The notes beneath the pieces were generated by a model. It ran no database searches and was not told the DNA's origin. It saw only the letters and a list, made by a program, of their open reading frames with translations. Below, piece after piece: positions 1 to 11,876 of a stretch of 64,000 nt of DNA. The stretch is from Spinacia oleracea (lineage: Eukaryota; Streptophyta; Magnoliopsida; Caryophyllales; Amaranthaceae). The DNA lies in assembly GCF_020520425.1 (NCBI RefSeq), contig NC_079487.1:108658141-108722140 (forward strand). Direction: 5' to 3'. Each line of letters starts with the position of its first letter. Position 1 is the stretch's first letter. The position numbers and the translations under genes were made by a program.

Positions 1-528
1 CAGGTTTTAGAGGAGAGCCATAGTTGCTTAAAAGTACCCTATTTGTGAAAATGCATGTATCAACAAATTTACAATTGAATTTGATATTGTGTTAGTGGTT
101 TGATGTATTTTGATATCCCTTTAGAAGAGGGTTCATAAGTGCTTATGCTGTTGTCGAACCGTGGCTGAACTATTTGTATATAGACATGATTTCAAGTGTG
201 AACATTTTGTAAATTTTGTTAATTTTATGGAGACGTTCTTGAGTCATGGTTGTGAGGTTTATTTTTGTGTATGACAATGAATTGAAGATGAATTGTTGTG
301 ATCTCTTGAACAACTGCTTTTAGGTCGTCATGTTGTTCATTAAAGTAAACACATGATTACTCCGTTACACTATTTAGATGTATGATTGTATACTATAACC
401 TTAATTTTTTAAAATATGAACTTTGCGAATATTTTTTTAATCTAATACGAAGTATGTATATTTAGTGGTAGTAATACAATTTTAATTTTTTATATAATCT
501 CGCACGGATCGCGTGCATATAAGACTAG
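1..528 (+). mobile_element. Helitron 3' end (partial element)
   Basis: The segment ends in a Helitron-type 3' terminus: a short hairpin (GCACGGATCGCGTGC, 502-516) followed eight bases later by CTAG at 525-528. No coding sequence is visible in 1-528, which is AT-rich, and the 5' end lies outside the window or is not recognisable. The same hairpin-plus-CTAG signature recurs at 1740-1766, so at least two related Helitrons lie side by side. Confidence 0.5.
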
Positions 529-698
529 CTGAGGTTAAAAAGTAAATTAACTTTTCGTGTCCCCAAAGAAAAAGACGGTAATACCTTCCCCCTAATTAAA
601 CCACTTTGATTCCAAGCCCTAAAATTACCCAGAACACACGTCCGTTCACTCTCAACTCCATCGCCCTTTCTCTCTCAATCCTTTCGAATCTGCTCTTC

Positions 699-812
699 AA
701 TGGCTTCCGCCTACTCAGAAATTCAACACAACGTGACTCAAGCTCGGTCGATTTTTCCTTTCCAGGGTACTCCGGCTGCGAATCCAGAAAGTAGAAGTTT
801 CCAAAACAATAA
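699..812 (+). pseudogene. Captured first-exon fragment of unknown gene
   Basis: A CT-rich leader (605-698) precedes an ATG at 699 that opens a 38-codon reading frame beginning MASAYSEIQHNVTQARS. It runs to a consensus splice donor (AATG|GTGAGT) at about 812. Composition and donor look like a true plant first exon, but no continuing exon in this frame is found downstream. The next exon-like piece (1332-1442) carries its own ATG. It may therefore be a 5'-leader exon containing an upstream ATG, spliced to the 1332 exon, or a fragment of a different gene. The family is not recognised. Its position inside a Helitron-like unit suggests a captured fragment. Confidence 0.4.
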
Positions 813-1331
813 TGGTGAGTATTTTACAATTCCAATCGTAATTTACCCTTTTTCAATTTGATTTCAATTTTCTGATTGATTTATTCAAATAAAAGAGGGA
901 TTCAGATGATGGATTCATTTGATTTCAATTTTCTGACTAACTTAATCTTCTCAGAATTGCAAATCTGGAATTGAATCCTGCTGTTGCTCCAATTGAATTT
1001 TAGTGCGCTCCAATTAGGGTTCTATAAATTTGGGTGAAATTCCTGGGTTTGATCGATCTTCTTCAATTATCGGGTAAAAGTTCTTCATTTGCTTTTCTGT
1101 TTTGTTTAAATTAGATTTCTTTTTCTGGGGATTTTTTTAGTTTTTTTTTGTAATTATTAGGATTTTAATTAGGTGTTTGTAATTTAATTTCATTTTGTGA
1201 TTATTTTCAAGCAATAATTTGATTTCCTTTTTTAATTAGGTGTTAATAATTTAATTTGGTTTTGTGAATTTTTATCAGGATTTTAGTTAATTTTTAGTTT
1301 GCTGAGGTTTCTGCAATTTGTTTTTGAGAAA

Positions 1332-1442
1332 ATGGGAAAGCGTGGAAATAATCAGAAGAAAGCTCCTCGAAATTTGAAGAAAATGAAGCTGAATAATGAA
1401 GATGTGAAAAAATTCAATAGTATGGAGGATGAAATTGATGTC
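1332..1442 (+). pseudogene. Captured N-terminal exon, lysine-rich nucleolar-type protein
   Basis: An ATG at 1332 begins MGKRGNNQKKAPRNLKK and continues through an acidic stretch (MEDEIDV) to a donor GATGTCT|GTAAGT at 1442/1443. The basic start followed by an acidic EDEID segment resembles the N-terminus of plant SAS10/THALLO-type nucleolar proteins; this is a resemblance from memory, not a search result. A plausible acceptor (TTTTTGAG) lies just before the ATG, so the exon may be spliced to the leader at 605-812. Nothing downstream continues the protein: the sequence runs into the Helitron 3' end at 1766. It is best read as a captured, truncated gene start. Confidence 0.4.
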
Positions 1443-1945
1443 TGTAAGTAAGGATGAAGAGGTGAGGTTATTTTTGGTAAATCCACTTTTCGTGTTCTCC
1501 TTGGATTACTAAAATACCCTCCACTCTTATACAATAGAGAATATAATGACAACCAAAGAAGCATTTTAATCAATCTTAGCCCCTTAAATAAATTCTTATC
1601 ATTTTAATCAATCTGTTTATATGTGTTCGATTATATCTAACTTATATGTTTCTTATATTCGCACGCATCGCATTTATATTATATTCTTTACATGTTATTT
1701 CAGGTTTATATGTAATAACACAAATTTGTTCTTATATTCGCACGCATCGCGTGCATATAAGACTAGTTTTATTATATTCAATCAAGTTTTCCATGTTTAA
1801 CTTATATAAAAAAAAAACGTAAAGATCTTTATAAAACGAGATAGTACTAGCAATGTGCTAATTAGCAAGGACCACTACTATTGAGGCTCTTAAATACGTT
1901 GTTCGTATAGTACAGAGTGTAACGTATAAGTATTGGTTAATACTA

Positions 1946-3174
1946 GGAGGTTTTTATTCGACGTCCTAATCCGCTAAAAACGCCCGCGTATTTTGGATGA
2001 AAGTTCGAAATTACCCTTTCACCTCTTTCCCTTCACCCCTTCCCTTCACCCTTAATTGACCATGGTCCACCCAAACACCAGCTGCCTATAACCATCCCCC
2101 CTTGGCACTGCACCTCCGCCTCCCCTCCCCCCTTGGCACTGCTATCCCCTCCACGGTGCACCACCTCCGCGCTGCACCACCTCCACTGCCGCGAAGACAA
2201 GAGGAAGATGCCGACGAAGAGGATATGCGTCGCTGCTGCCGTCCTAGCCACCGCCTGCATCGCTGCTTTAACTGGTTAGTTTTCAATTTTTTATTTTTTG
2301 AATAACACGGTGCCGCCCAGATTTGGCGGCCGTGTCCATGGTTGAGCCGCCCAGAATAAGCGGCGGCGACCATGGCTCAGCCGCGCAGGCCCAGCCGCAG
2401 ATCTTGCGCGGCTGAGCCATGGTCGCCGCCGCTTATTCTGGGCGGCTCAACCATGGATTTGGCCGCTTAATTTGGGTGGCTCCCCTGTTTAAAAAAAAAT
2501 GTTTGAGATTTAAATTAATTTTAATGAAAATGTTTAGTTTATTAAAAAAAAAATTATTTATAAAAATGTTTGTAAAAATTATTTTTCAATTAATTATATT
2601 TCATACATTTTATTTCTAATTTTATTTTAACAGATTTATTTATTTTTTTAACAGATTATTTACAAAAAAAATTTAACAGATTTTTAAAACTATCCCTAAA
2701 ATGTCATAATTTTTTAAGAATTATAAAATTAAAAAAAATGAAAACACAATTTTAAAGAAATGGTGGGTACCGCCTTTTCTGGGCGGGCCACCATGGTCCG
2801 CCGCCGCCAATTCTGGGCGGCAGTGGCGTTTCCCTTGAATAAAAAAAAATCGAACCTCCAACGACGAGGCTGTCCACATGGCCGACGACCACGACGTTGA
2901 AGGAACATCGTCGTCCATGCGATGGTGCGTTCAAGGTGGTGGTGTCGGTCTAGCTAGTTGTGCGGAACTGGTGGTGGTGCGTGGTGGTGCTTGATGGTGC
3001 ACAACAGAGGCGGTGTAGATGATGGTGGTGGAGATGGTGGTGCTTAACAGAGGTGGTGAAGATGATGGTGGTAAAATGTGAAGAGGTGGGGGTATAATTT
3101 TTAAGGACGCAAATGTCTTTTTATGTAAAATACGCGGGCGTTTTTAGCAAACGAGGACGTCGAATAGCGATACA
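1946..3174. mobile_element. Mutator-like (MULE) non-autonomous element
   Basis: Terminal inverted repeats of about 45 bp share the cores ATTCGACGTCC and GCTAAAAACGCCCGCGTATTTT (in two pieces under 20 bases each: GCTAAAAACGCCCGC and GTATTTT). The element is flanked by a perfect 9-bp direct repeat TTAATACTA (1937-1945 and 3175-3183), the size made by Mutator transposases. There is no transposase frame. The interior is GC-rich compared with its surroundings, and holds a large perfect hairpin (2336-2456) and related GCCGCCCAG/CCATGG motifs at 2760-2830. The GGTGGTG-rich part at 2930-3090 may be captured sequence. Confidence 0.8.
2336..2456. repeat. Perfect inverted repeat, 52-bp arms, 17-bp loop
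   Basis: Arms 2336-2387 and 2405-2456 are exact reverse complements over 52 bases, separated by a 17-base loop. The arms are GC-rich and contain CCATGG, GCCGCCCAG and CGGCGGCGACC. If transcribed the RNA would fold into a nearly perfect long hairpin, a possible Dicer-like substrate. Imperfect complementarity continues outward, and a related half-unit lies at 2767-2826. Confidence 0.9.
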
Positions 3175-3594
3175 TTAATACTATAGACCTATCTACGCTG
3201 AACTGAAATTCGTGTTTTTGGTACTAGATTTACAAGCAATATGGATTCGATAAAACCAAATGCTGGCTAGTTAATGGATGGAATTATTTTCAACGAATTG
3301 TCCTTTTTGTTTTTGAGTTTAGTCAAATTCATGCTTGAAAAATTATGTGGCAAGCTTGTTTCTTCATAAACAATAAAAATGAGGATGAAATAAAACTTTA
3401 CCTTTAAAAGGTTTGTAAACACTTTTGCTTTGGATTTTCAACAAATGGTGGAAGGTAAGTGATGCCTCCTAAACATGTCGCCATATCTAGAGAAATAATT
3501 AAGTGATAATATAATGATATCCACTTGACTCGATTTTATGACACTACAATAGGTAAATAAGGGAACTCTTGGAAATCGAGCGTTTTCTATACTA

Positions 3595-4341
3595 CTCCCT
3601 CCGTCTCTTTTTATTTTTTATATTTGATATCATGTACGTGATTTAAAGATTAACTAGCTTTTGAGCCCGTTCATTGAATGGGCGGTTGTATAGTGGTTGT
3701 TCAGATGTTTTTAGAAAAATTTAATTCGTGAGTACTTCTGATTTTTGGTAATATATTGAATTAAATAGAGGTGTAATTTGAAGGTCGAAAAAATGTAAAA
3801 AGTATATGTTGAATAAATATTGGATGTTAAAGGGGTGGAGTGGAAGAGACTAATGAGAATATTAGACTATTAATAACTTGATGTTGAATAAGGAAAATGA
3901 AGTGGAAGAGGCATTAGAAGTTGTAAATCATAGAAACAATAAAGAAAAATTGAAAAAAAAAATGATGGATGAAAGGAGAGATGCCACATGGCTTCTAATA
4001 ATAAGATGTCAAATGGCTTCTAATAATCTATGGTGTTCCTTTTTATAGACTAGGTATAGATTAATGTGGATTGATATTTCTTCTATTTTTTATTCAAATA
4101 ATGCGATTCACTTTTTCCAAATTTGACATTGGAAAAATGTGAAAGATATAATGCCCAATGGAACAGTGTAAGAGATTAAATGTCTCATTGAATTAAATTG
4201 ATTAAATTAATCATTTGGCACAATTTCTGACTGAATATTTAGGGAATTTATGTCATAATGTAAAAGGAAATATTTCAAATGTAAAGATTAAAATGGCCAC
4301 CAAAAACGAAATACGTAAAGAATAAAAGGGGACGGAGGAAA
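3595..4341. mobile_element. Stowaway-type MITE (interrupted)
   Basis: The left terminus CTCCCTCCGTCTCTTTTTAT and the inverted right terminus ending GGGGACGGAGGAAA are flanked by TA on both sides (3593-3594, 4342-4343). This is the Stowaway/Tc1-mariner signature. A Helitron at 3654-4060 is nested inside; without it the MITE is about 340 bp. There is no coding capacity. Confidence 0.75.
3654..4060 (-). mobile_element. Small non-autonomous Helitron nested in MITE
   Basis: Read on the minus strand the unit starts with TCTATACCTAGTC and ends with a hairpin (arms CCCATTCA/TGAACGGG), then a short spacer and CTAG. It sits between A and T of the host, so the target is AT as Helitrons require. It carries no gene. 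Its insertion inside the Stowaway MITE shows that it came later. Confidence 0.6.
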
Positions 4342-6738
4342 TAGCTACAAACATGCAATCACTAGCACACTTTACTCAAATAAACAATCGATGGATTGTG
4401 GTTGTTCGCACTATATACTTATCACTAATCGCACGAACTGTTTAACTATGCTATAAGGAATAGGTCTAGGGAAGAGGGATTCCTCCTACTATAGTCATGG
4501 CAAATGAAAGTCTCCTACTCCACTCATATATGAACACAAGACGATTTACTTGCTAATCTAGGGGCTATTGGGCTCTAGCACAAATAATTTTCACCAGATG
4601 GTCACGATGTGGTTCAAAAAATCTAGTATCGTGTTTCCCTTTTCCTAACTAATTATAAGCTCCGATCAGTCAACTGAGAAACAAAGGTAAATGGAAATGA
4701 GGCTCAACACATACTATAGCCACACTCCCAGGGTCAACACGGAGAATGGACGCTTTCTCGTGTCAAGTTGAGCGTTTTGGTGTAAAATGCTCTGTACTCA
4801 ATGCATCCCTAACTATCTAGGAAAACAACCATGGTCAATGTATCACACTTTTCCTTGTGTTTGGAATTAGACAACAAACAAGATCAACCTAAATTAAATC
4901 CACCTAACATGCTCATAAATCCATCTCAATTCAAGCGATTAAAAAACATCACAACAACTAGCAAAGGATAGCATACACCAAGATTTCTTACAACTATACA
5001 AGTAAAGGGAGAGGGAGTTTTCATGTCATAATACTACTAGGAATCCCTATGCCTAAGAGATTACTCACACATAGTAGTACTTAAATAACCAAGAAGATCT
5101 AAGCAAAACATGAAAACACGTACGACTTTCTATATTTTGGATAAAGCTAGAAACTCAACCTAAAATATGAACTTGAAGATAAACACTAAGAACATACTAT
5201 TTTGGGTAAAGAATTTCAACCAACAATCATGAACTAAAAACTCATAAATTATAAAGAAAGCAATAAAGAGATTAAGTAAAGAAAATATACATGACTTGAA
5301 TTAAAAGTGTAGATCTTGCTCCTAAAGTGCAGAATTTGAAAGAATTAAAACGACAATTAAACTAAGCTAAACTTTTTAAACTAAGAAAGAAAATAAAATG
5401 GTGAGAGTGAGAATGTTTGGAACCTAGGATTCTCCAAAATTCATAAAATACACTCCACACATGTTATTTTTAGAGTAACATTCTATTTATACAAGGGGAA
5501 ATATGTGCACAAGAAGTGGGGGCAGCGGATGCAAGGTACTTCAGCAGGTCTGCACAACCCATGCCAGATGACCGTGCAGCTTCGTGTATGGTGGCATAGC
5601 AAATGTTGCACAGTTGCTGCGGCGCCGGCCCGTGTTAATGTCGTACTATCCCTGTAAGTACGCTGCACAACCCATGTAAGATGATGCATGGTATGTGTCA
5701 ATGCTCTCTAAAGATGGTGTTCGCTCGGTGGTGCAAGCTAGGGATGCACGGGAACAAGTCATGCCCTAAGCTACTCCAATTATCTTCTTCTCTTCTCCTT
5801 TGCATAGATGTACTCCTTAGCTCTTGGACTAGACTTGGGGAGAGCTTTCTATTCCAACTCCTTATCCTTCATGTGACTCTTTGACGATGGTGATGAGGGG
5901 GAAACGACTCCTCATGATCACGACTCTTCTCTCATTTGGATTAGCGATAAATCCCTATTTCATGTGTCTCATTGTAAGATCGTAAAATCATAGATTTGAA
6001 TCAGGAGTCTATTTTAGCAGAATCGTAAGATTCTAAGATTCAAATCGCGATTATAACAATCATGTTTCGTGGTATAAAACTTAATAACGTGTAAACTAAT
6101 ATGATAGTTAATTAGAACAAGTCGTACATCATTGATGATGAAGAAGGAAAATAAGCATCAGTACTTCACCTACTATCAATCGCTTTTAAGATAGAATCTT
6201 GAAATGAAGGTGAACAGAGTGGCGAATATATATTGTACAGTCTTTAGTCTTTACTACTGGATTCGACTTACTTCTGTCGTTTGTCCTATTAGCAGATTAT
6301 TATGATTGTGAACTGATTGTCGTCTCATTTTTAGGCATGTACCGTAAAGTTGAATGACATTGGCTTAGACTTTCTTCAATACTCCAAATGGAGATTGGAA
6401 GGACAAAATATGAAGGGATAGCGAAAGGAGCGCATCACGGCACCACCCACCTACTTACTATGCGAGCGAGTAATTCAAATAGATCGGCTAATTAAACATT
6501 CAAAATTTCAATGAATACATTTTAACAAAATGAAAGTGAAATCCCGTTGTCATGTTCAATTGCACAACGATACTACATTACTACTCTCTGACGTTAAAAG
6601 ATATTTGATTATGTACATACAGTATATTTTAATCTATGTACATATAATGTGTGTTTTAAATTTTAAAATAATACATAGTAGAGTACCTTAATAAAAATTC
6701 TTTTAGTATTTCAAGAAGACACCAAACTATTTTAAAAA
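4342..6738. other. No gene seen; AT-rich, unassigned
   Basis: No open frame with protein character is seen on either strand. The part at 4600-5480 looks like the non-coding flank of an old LTR element. The part at 5483-5720 has two imperfect copies of CTGCACAACCCATG, about 105 bp apart. The stretch 5970-6060 carries repeated AATCGTAAGATT-like motifs related to those at 50380-50890. None of this could be assigned to a family. Confidence 0.4.
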
Positions 6739-7229
6739 CTAGATTAGGTCCCGTGCACGCACGGCTATTTGAAAATTATTTTTTTTACCATTTTTAAAAA
6801 AAAAATATTTAACTGAAATATTGTCCCTTAAATTTATTATGTAATTAATATAAATCTCAGACGTTTTCATTTTATCATATAATGTAATGTACAATTTTCT
6901 CCCTACTACGTGTTATACATTTTATATGTTTAATATGATGATTTGACCAAAATATTTGATATTCTTAATATGCTAATTTGACCAAAATATTGAGTAAGAA
7001 TATTTTATAGTATTGATATGACGACTTGTCTAAAATATTACAAAAAATGTTTATTAATGTCATATTCCATAATTCTATATTTCCATTATAAACATTTATA
7101 CAAAAGAAGAGAAAGGAATAAAAAGCAAAGTAGATATGTTTTTTCAGGAAAGGGTTTTTGGTGGAAAAATTTTGCACTAGGAAGTGACATGTGTCATTCC
7201 TGGTGTCTGTTTTAGTATAACGTAATAGA
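6739..7229 (-). mobile_element. Non-autonomous Helitron
   Basis: On the minus strand the unit begins TCTATTACGTTATAC (ending at 7229 on the plus strand) and ends with the hairpin CCGTGCACGCACGG (6751-6764) and CTAG (6739-6742). The inner 5' motif AACAGACACC resembles AGGAACACC of the Helitron at 3654-4060, so the two may belong to one family. The interior is AT-rich with no gene. Confidence 0.55.
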
Positions 7230-7356
7230 TTGACATGCAAATTATATATATATGTAATACGTAATACTACTTCCGTTTCAAAGTAGTTGCACCATTTTGA
7301 TTTTCACGTTTGTCAGTGCATAACTTTAACAACCAACACTTATAATTATGTACTTC

Positions 7357-9620
7357 TGTAGACACCTAATTTGTGTCTCCCCGAGTCCAATGACGATACC
7401 GGCAATAGATTTGGGTGGTTAATTTCTAAGTGCAAGCTACTAGTTGCAAAGGACATAATTCAATTTAATTCTGAACTTTCGTTCAAAATTCAAGTATAAA
7501 TCCCAAAGAAAGCACAATTCCAATCCAAACACATTCTAATTCCAAAAATCCAACTCCAATTCATAATTCAAAAACATATATATTCAATCCCCAAGTTCAA
7601 TTTCTATTCCGAACTTCCAATTCAAAGATATAAACCTTGAGTCCAAATCCTAAGCTCGGACACCAATTCAAGTTTAAACACATTTTCAAAATACAATTTA
7701 AGATCCATGTTCAATCTCAAGAAGCGGATGTCACCATTATTCTTTGTGGCACGTTTCCACTCAAAATCATATAAGACAAGTCAAATTCGGGGACGGCCCC
7801 AAAACTGAGCATTTCGGGCGCCGACCCGTAAAACCAGCGAAATCGATACAAATCACCAATCCCAAGAAACTTCCCAATTAAGAAACTCCTCAAAAGTATC
7901 TCTTGCAAATACATAAAAATCCATGTCTTAACCTCTAAGGGAAAGGACGGAAGGTACAAAGAGCATCTTTGCAAACCGCCAAAACGCGCAAAAAGACAAA
8001 AACAGTTGTCATGTATCAGCTGTACCTGCGAGCGGGGCTGAAAAACCCTATTCCCAGCATGTTTTCCTATAAATACCCCTCTTTCCACGAAGAAATTGAG
8101 GCAGAATCACCTAATTTCGAGCAGCAAAGCTCTGCCTATTTCGAAACTCTCCAATATTCAATCTTCAAATCCTTCAATATTCAAGCTTCAAATCTTTCAG
8201 AATTCAACCTAAAATCTCTATAAAATACTTTCATACAAACATTCTTCAAATACAAGTTCAATGTTCTAATGTCCTAAGAAATTTGGGAGTCCAAGCTTGA
8301 AAATCAATAAACACCTAAATCTAGGTACAATTCCGAGGACTCTGCAAATCTATTTTTCTACCTTTCTTATTTCAAGTTTATTAATCAATGATGTTCATGT
8401 GATGTTAATACTCACTTGAACCAGGAAATGCTTCAAAGGAGTAATCTTTGAGGGGTTTTCATACTTGAAACCCCCGTCAAATGATCTTCCAAACTCCCTT
8501 TACAAGTTTCAAGTTTCAATCTTTATGATTTGTTTTCAAAAAAACATGATTAGTAAGTTGAGACTTTCATTCTTGAAAGTGTTCCTTACAACGTACAATC
8601 ATCATTCAAATCTTCAAAAAGCTTTAACTTTATGCAAGTTCAAGTATGTTTTGAAAATTGCAAACCCTTTTCCAAACTTGAACATCCATATTTCTATGTT
8701 CAATATACAATTTCTACGACTTTATATATTCAATGATGTTTAAGTGAAAATAATTTCCTTTAAACTAGAATCAATTTCAAGTAAATGAGCTTATTAAAGG
8801 TAAAGTCTTTTACATAGAAGTCTTAATATTTAAGAACGTAGTCTCCTAATTTTAAATTCAATCTTCAATATTCAAGTTTCATATCTATGCTTTATTTCAA
8901 TGTTTATATACAAAATCGATGATACTTTTTAATGAGCAACTCATTTTAAAGTGAGATTATTGACACGGTTGGATTTGTGGGGAGCAAAATCACTTTTGAG
9001 CAAGTGTTCCTCAATCGGATTTTAAATATTCAATTATGTAATTTATATCATACAAGTTCAATTCTCTATTGCTTATCTTATTTCTCATTTTAATTCCCCA
9101 CTTTTAAATATTGCACCTTTCAATTCCGTACTTATTATTCATGCTATTTTACTCGCCTACTCCTTCTAGGCGATGTGGTTTACACCTAGTCCTTTTTCTA
9201 GGTGGTGATGCATAATCTTTACTAATTCCGCACTTTATTTTCTATTGTGATGATGCTTTATTTGTTATTGCTTTCATCACCCAACATGCTAAATAAAAAA
9301 TCTACAAGTTCTAATCACGCTTAACAAAGATAATTTTTGGAACTGGATTAGGCTCCCCAAATTTGACTTAAAACAAAGTGATCACCATACAAAATTAGCA
9401 ATTTCAATGTCCTAAATATGCATGCTCACCCACCTAAACGTAGTGTCATGATAGGATTATGTCCGAAAATGATCCTTGTCTTGTATGAACCATCTTGCAA
9501 AATCTACTTAAATAAGTGTCTCGTTCCCTTACCCGAGTTTCAATCGGTTTCAAGTCCTAACCTTATCCCGAGTCAAATTGGTCTTTCTAAACCGAACACG
9601 AAAACTTGTTTGGTGGCGAC
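7357..9620 (+). mobile_element. Old Tat-type LTR (Ty3/gypsy relic)
   Basis: The unit begins TGTAGACACCTA, the same start as the LTRs at 28160 and 43974. It contains a TATA box (8068-8075) in promoter-like surroundings, and runs to TGGTGGCGAC, which resembles the primer-binding-site start (TGGCGACTCC) of the Tat-type element in this window. There is no coding sequence inside. A second LTR is not present, so this is a 5' fragment of an element whose body is lost. Confidence 0.55.
8068..8075 (+). promoter_or_regulatory. TATA box of the old LTR
   Basis: TATAAATA followed by a CCCCTC-rich start region, about 710 bp into the LTR, matches the layout of the TATA boxes in the other LTRs of this window (28771, 44642, 22583). 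Confidence 0.5.
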
Positions 9621-10558
9621 CAACCCCGATCCTAAGGATAGGCGGGAGTGCAGCCGCCTAGGGCCCAGGGCGAAAAAGGGAAAAAAATGAAAATATGTGC
9701 ATTGTATTAATATTAAAAAAAAAACGCGATGAGCATTTGTAATTTACCTTTGACTCAGTGGTGAGGCTATTTATATTCCCCGGATTAGGCGCAAGTTCGA
9801 TTCTTGTTTTCCGCGATAAAATTCACAACGTATTTGTTTTGTTGTTGACAACTTCCCACCTATTTTGTGTTCATTCAATTCTTTTTTTATCTTTTTCTTT
9901 TTTTCACATTTTAGCTTATGCCATTTTTTAAACTTTTCTCAGGAACAAAATAATATTGTATATATGTAATTTTTCAAATTTCTCATTCATAATTCATAAT
10001 ACGGAGTATTGTAATTTTTTAAATTATATATTAAAACTCCTTTTTTGTTATTACTGCTCTTTAGACAAATAAATCTATATCCAGCTTATGTATGCAGTGA
10101 TTCACAACTAGTTTAGCTTTTAGTCCTGTAATTCATGTAAACAATTGTAGAGGAAATTATTTGTGTGATATATGGACTATGAGCCTATGTTAGATAGTTT
10201 AGAAAAATCAAAATTTTAAGCTTTGATGAAGACAAAAGTAAAGAACTACAAAATAAATTTATACACGGAGTATATTTTTGGATAAAATAATAAACCAATT
10301 TATGCATATTGACTAACTAGTAATCTAGCAATTACCTATTTTACTAATAGTCGCAAGTGCTTAATACAAGCCGGTGAAATTGTAGAAGGATATAAAATAA
10401 TTTTTTATTGGTTTGAATTTGAATATGTGGTGGATTGGACGAATTTTTTGATTTTCCAATAGTGAAACGTTGTATTTAAGTGATATATCAGACATATCAT
10501 TTCGAAGGGGCCCTAATCCTTTGTTTCCCTTAGGGCCCCAAAATGTCAAGAACAGAGC
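9621..10558. mobile_element. Insertion flanked by 10-bp direct repeat
   Basis: The stretch is bounded by the direct repeat TGGTGGCGAC (9611-9620 and 10559-10568), so that the primer-binding-site region of the old LTR element appears twice. Near the ends lie partly inverted GGGCCC-rich motifs (around 9661 and 10507-10540), but no clean terminal inverted repeat at the boundaries. It may be a non-TIR Mutator-like insertion or the product of recombination between two LTR elements. A SINE-like head lies inside at 9745-9830. Confidence 0.4.
9745..9830 (+). mobile_element. SINE-like tRNA-derived head
   Basis: A box-A-like motif (TGACTCAGTGGTGAGG, 9751-9766) is followed about 40 bases later by a box-B-like motif (AGTTCGATTCTTG, 9794-9806). 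This is the spacing of an RNA polymerase III promoter in tRNA-derived SINEs. The 3' end and flanking duplication are not resolved, so it could also be a decayed tRNA copy. Confidence 0.45.
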
Positions 10559-10568
10559 TGGTGGCGAC

Positions 10569-11876
10569 TCCGTCGAAACCCAATGTTGAAAATCGTAGAG
10601 GTTAGTCTCCATCTTATTTCCTTTAATTTGGGTTTCCTATTTTCTAAATGCTAAATTCATTATTCAATCATTAGATCCATCCTTGGAATTCGACTCCCCT
10701 TTCGGGGTGGGATTGAAAAAATCAAGTCAAAATCAAGTGTTGGATTTCTTGATTTTTGTCGACCAAGTTTGTGTTCTTGGCATGTCCTAATTGGGACATG
10801 TCAAGGTCCCAAAACTTGCATTTACAAAATCCGAAATACAAGTATTCGAAATACGAACAAAACGAATCCAAAACACTCAAAAAGCCCCTACAACTACTAT
10901 TAATTAACCCGTAAAAAAAAAGTACTATAAATAATAATATTAAAAAAAATTGATGTGTTTAAAACATACATTGAGACAAACCCAATAACATTTTCCATAA
11001 TAACATGCATTTGTTATTATTTATTAGTAGAAAATTATCATCAAAGTAATCTAAAAATAGTGCAACTATTCATAATGGGAAACTATTTAGAAACAGAGGT
11101 AATAATAAAAATAGGTTGCGTAATCAACTTTTTAACGCTACACATTACGAATTTTCATAGTGATATACTCCTCAAACTTTTAGCATCAACCATAAAAATC
11201 TAACATGCCCTTATTTTTATGCACTCTTAATAATGTACAGCAATAATTTTCAATATTACGATAGTCATAAATGATTTTTAAACTATAAAGGACGCTATAC
11301 ATTTAGCCCTTGTTTTTTTGACTTAATTTCAGTTTCATTCACTTTAGTTCAGTTTAGTTTAAAAGAACGGCCTTATGTTTATTTTCGTCTTTAATAATCT
11401 TATTTTACTATTTTATTTATTATTATAATATTAAAATTAATATTATTAATTATACTATAGTGTTCTTTATTTATTTATTTATTATTACTCATATTTTATT
11501 TATTATTTATTACTACATGTGTTTCTTAAAGTTCTTTACGCTTATTATTTGCACGGACTCTAATGCAATATTTAATCATTAATATATCCATTTCATATGT
11601 GAAAAAAATATTAAAAGTTGATTTTATGAAAATACATATCGAGACCAACCTAACAAGATCTTACGTGATAATATTTTGATGTACTACCTCCATTCCTGAA
11701 AGTTCTTTACGCTTTTCGTTTTATTCCGTTCTTAAAACTTCTTTACACACTTTATTCCATTTTTAGCATATACATTATACAGTATTAGTTTATAGGAATG
11801 CATAACATAACACAATTTACTTTTAGCTCAAACAACTATCTAATATTTCACGCTTCTTGATTAAAGTAGTAACTAC
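10569..11876. other. Leader of old LTR element, then AT-rich DNA
   Basis: From 10569 to about 10900 the sequence continues from the primer-binding site as an LTR-element leader would, with no frame for gag. From about 10900 to 11876 it is AT-rich with no gene; 11690-11760 holds a decayed Stowaway-like end (ACTACCTCCATTCCTG). Confidence 0.35.

Larger units (their letters stand above)
529..1766 (+). mobile_element. Helitron-like element with gene fragments
   Basis: The 3' terminus is a hairpin (GCACGCATCGCGTGC, 1740-1754) followed by ATATAAGA and CTAG at 1763-1766, next to a T. This matches the Helitron rule of a hairpin about ten bases before CTRR inserted next to T. The 5' TC end is not pinned down; the start given is only the end of the preceding Helitron. 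Between 605 and 1450 lies sequence of gene character (a CT-rich 5' leader, two exon-like pieces with good donors), in the same orientation as the element, as expected for Helitron gene capture. Confidence 0.45.

Noticed and set aside
5483..5701. 72-codon Cys/His-rich frame
   Set aside because: No recognised zinc-binding pattern, no splice or promoter context; likely chance in non-coding repeat DNA.
9418..9690. 90-codon frame across the end of the old LTR
   Set aside because: It crosses the LTR end into the inserted segment; no family resemblance.
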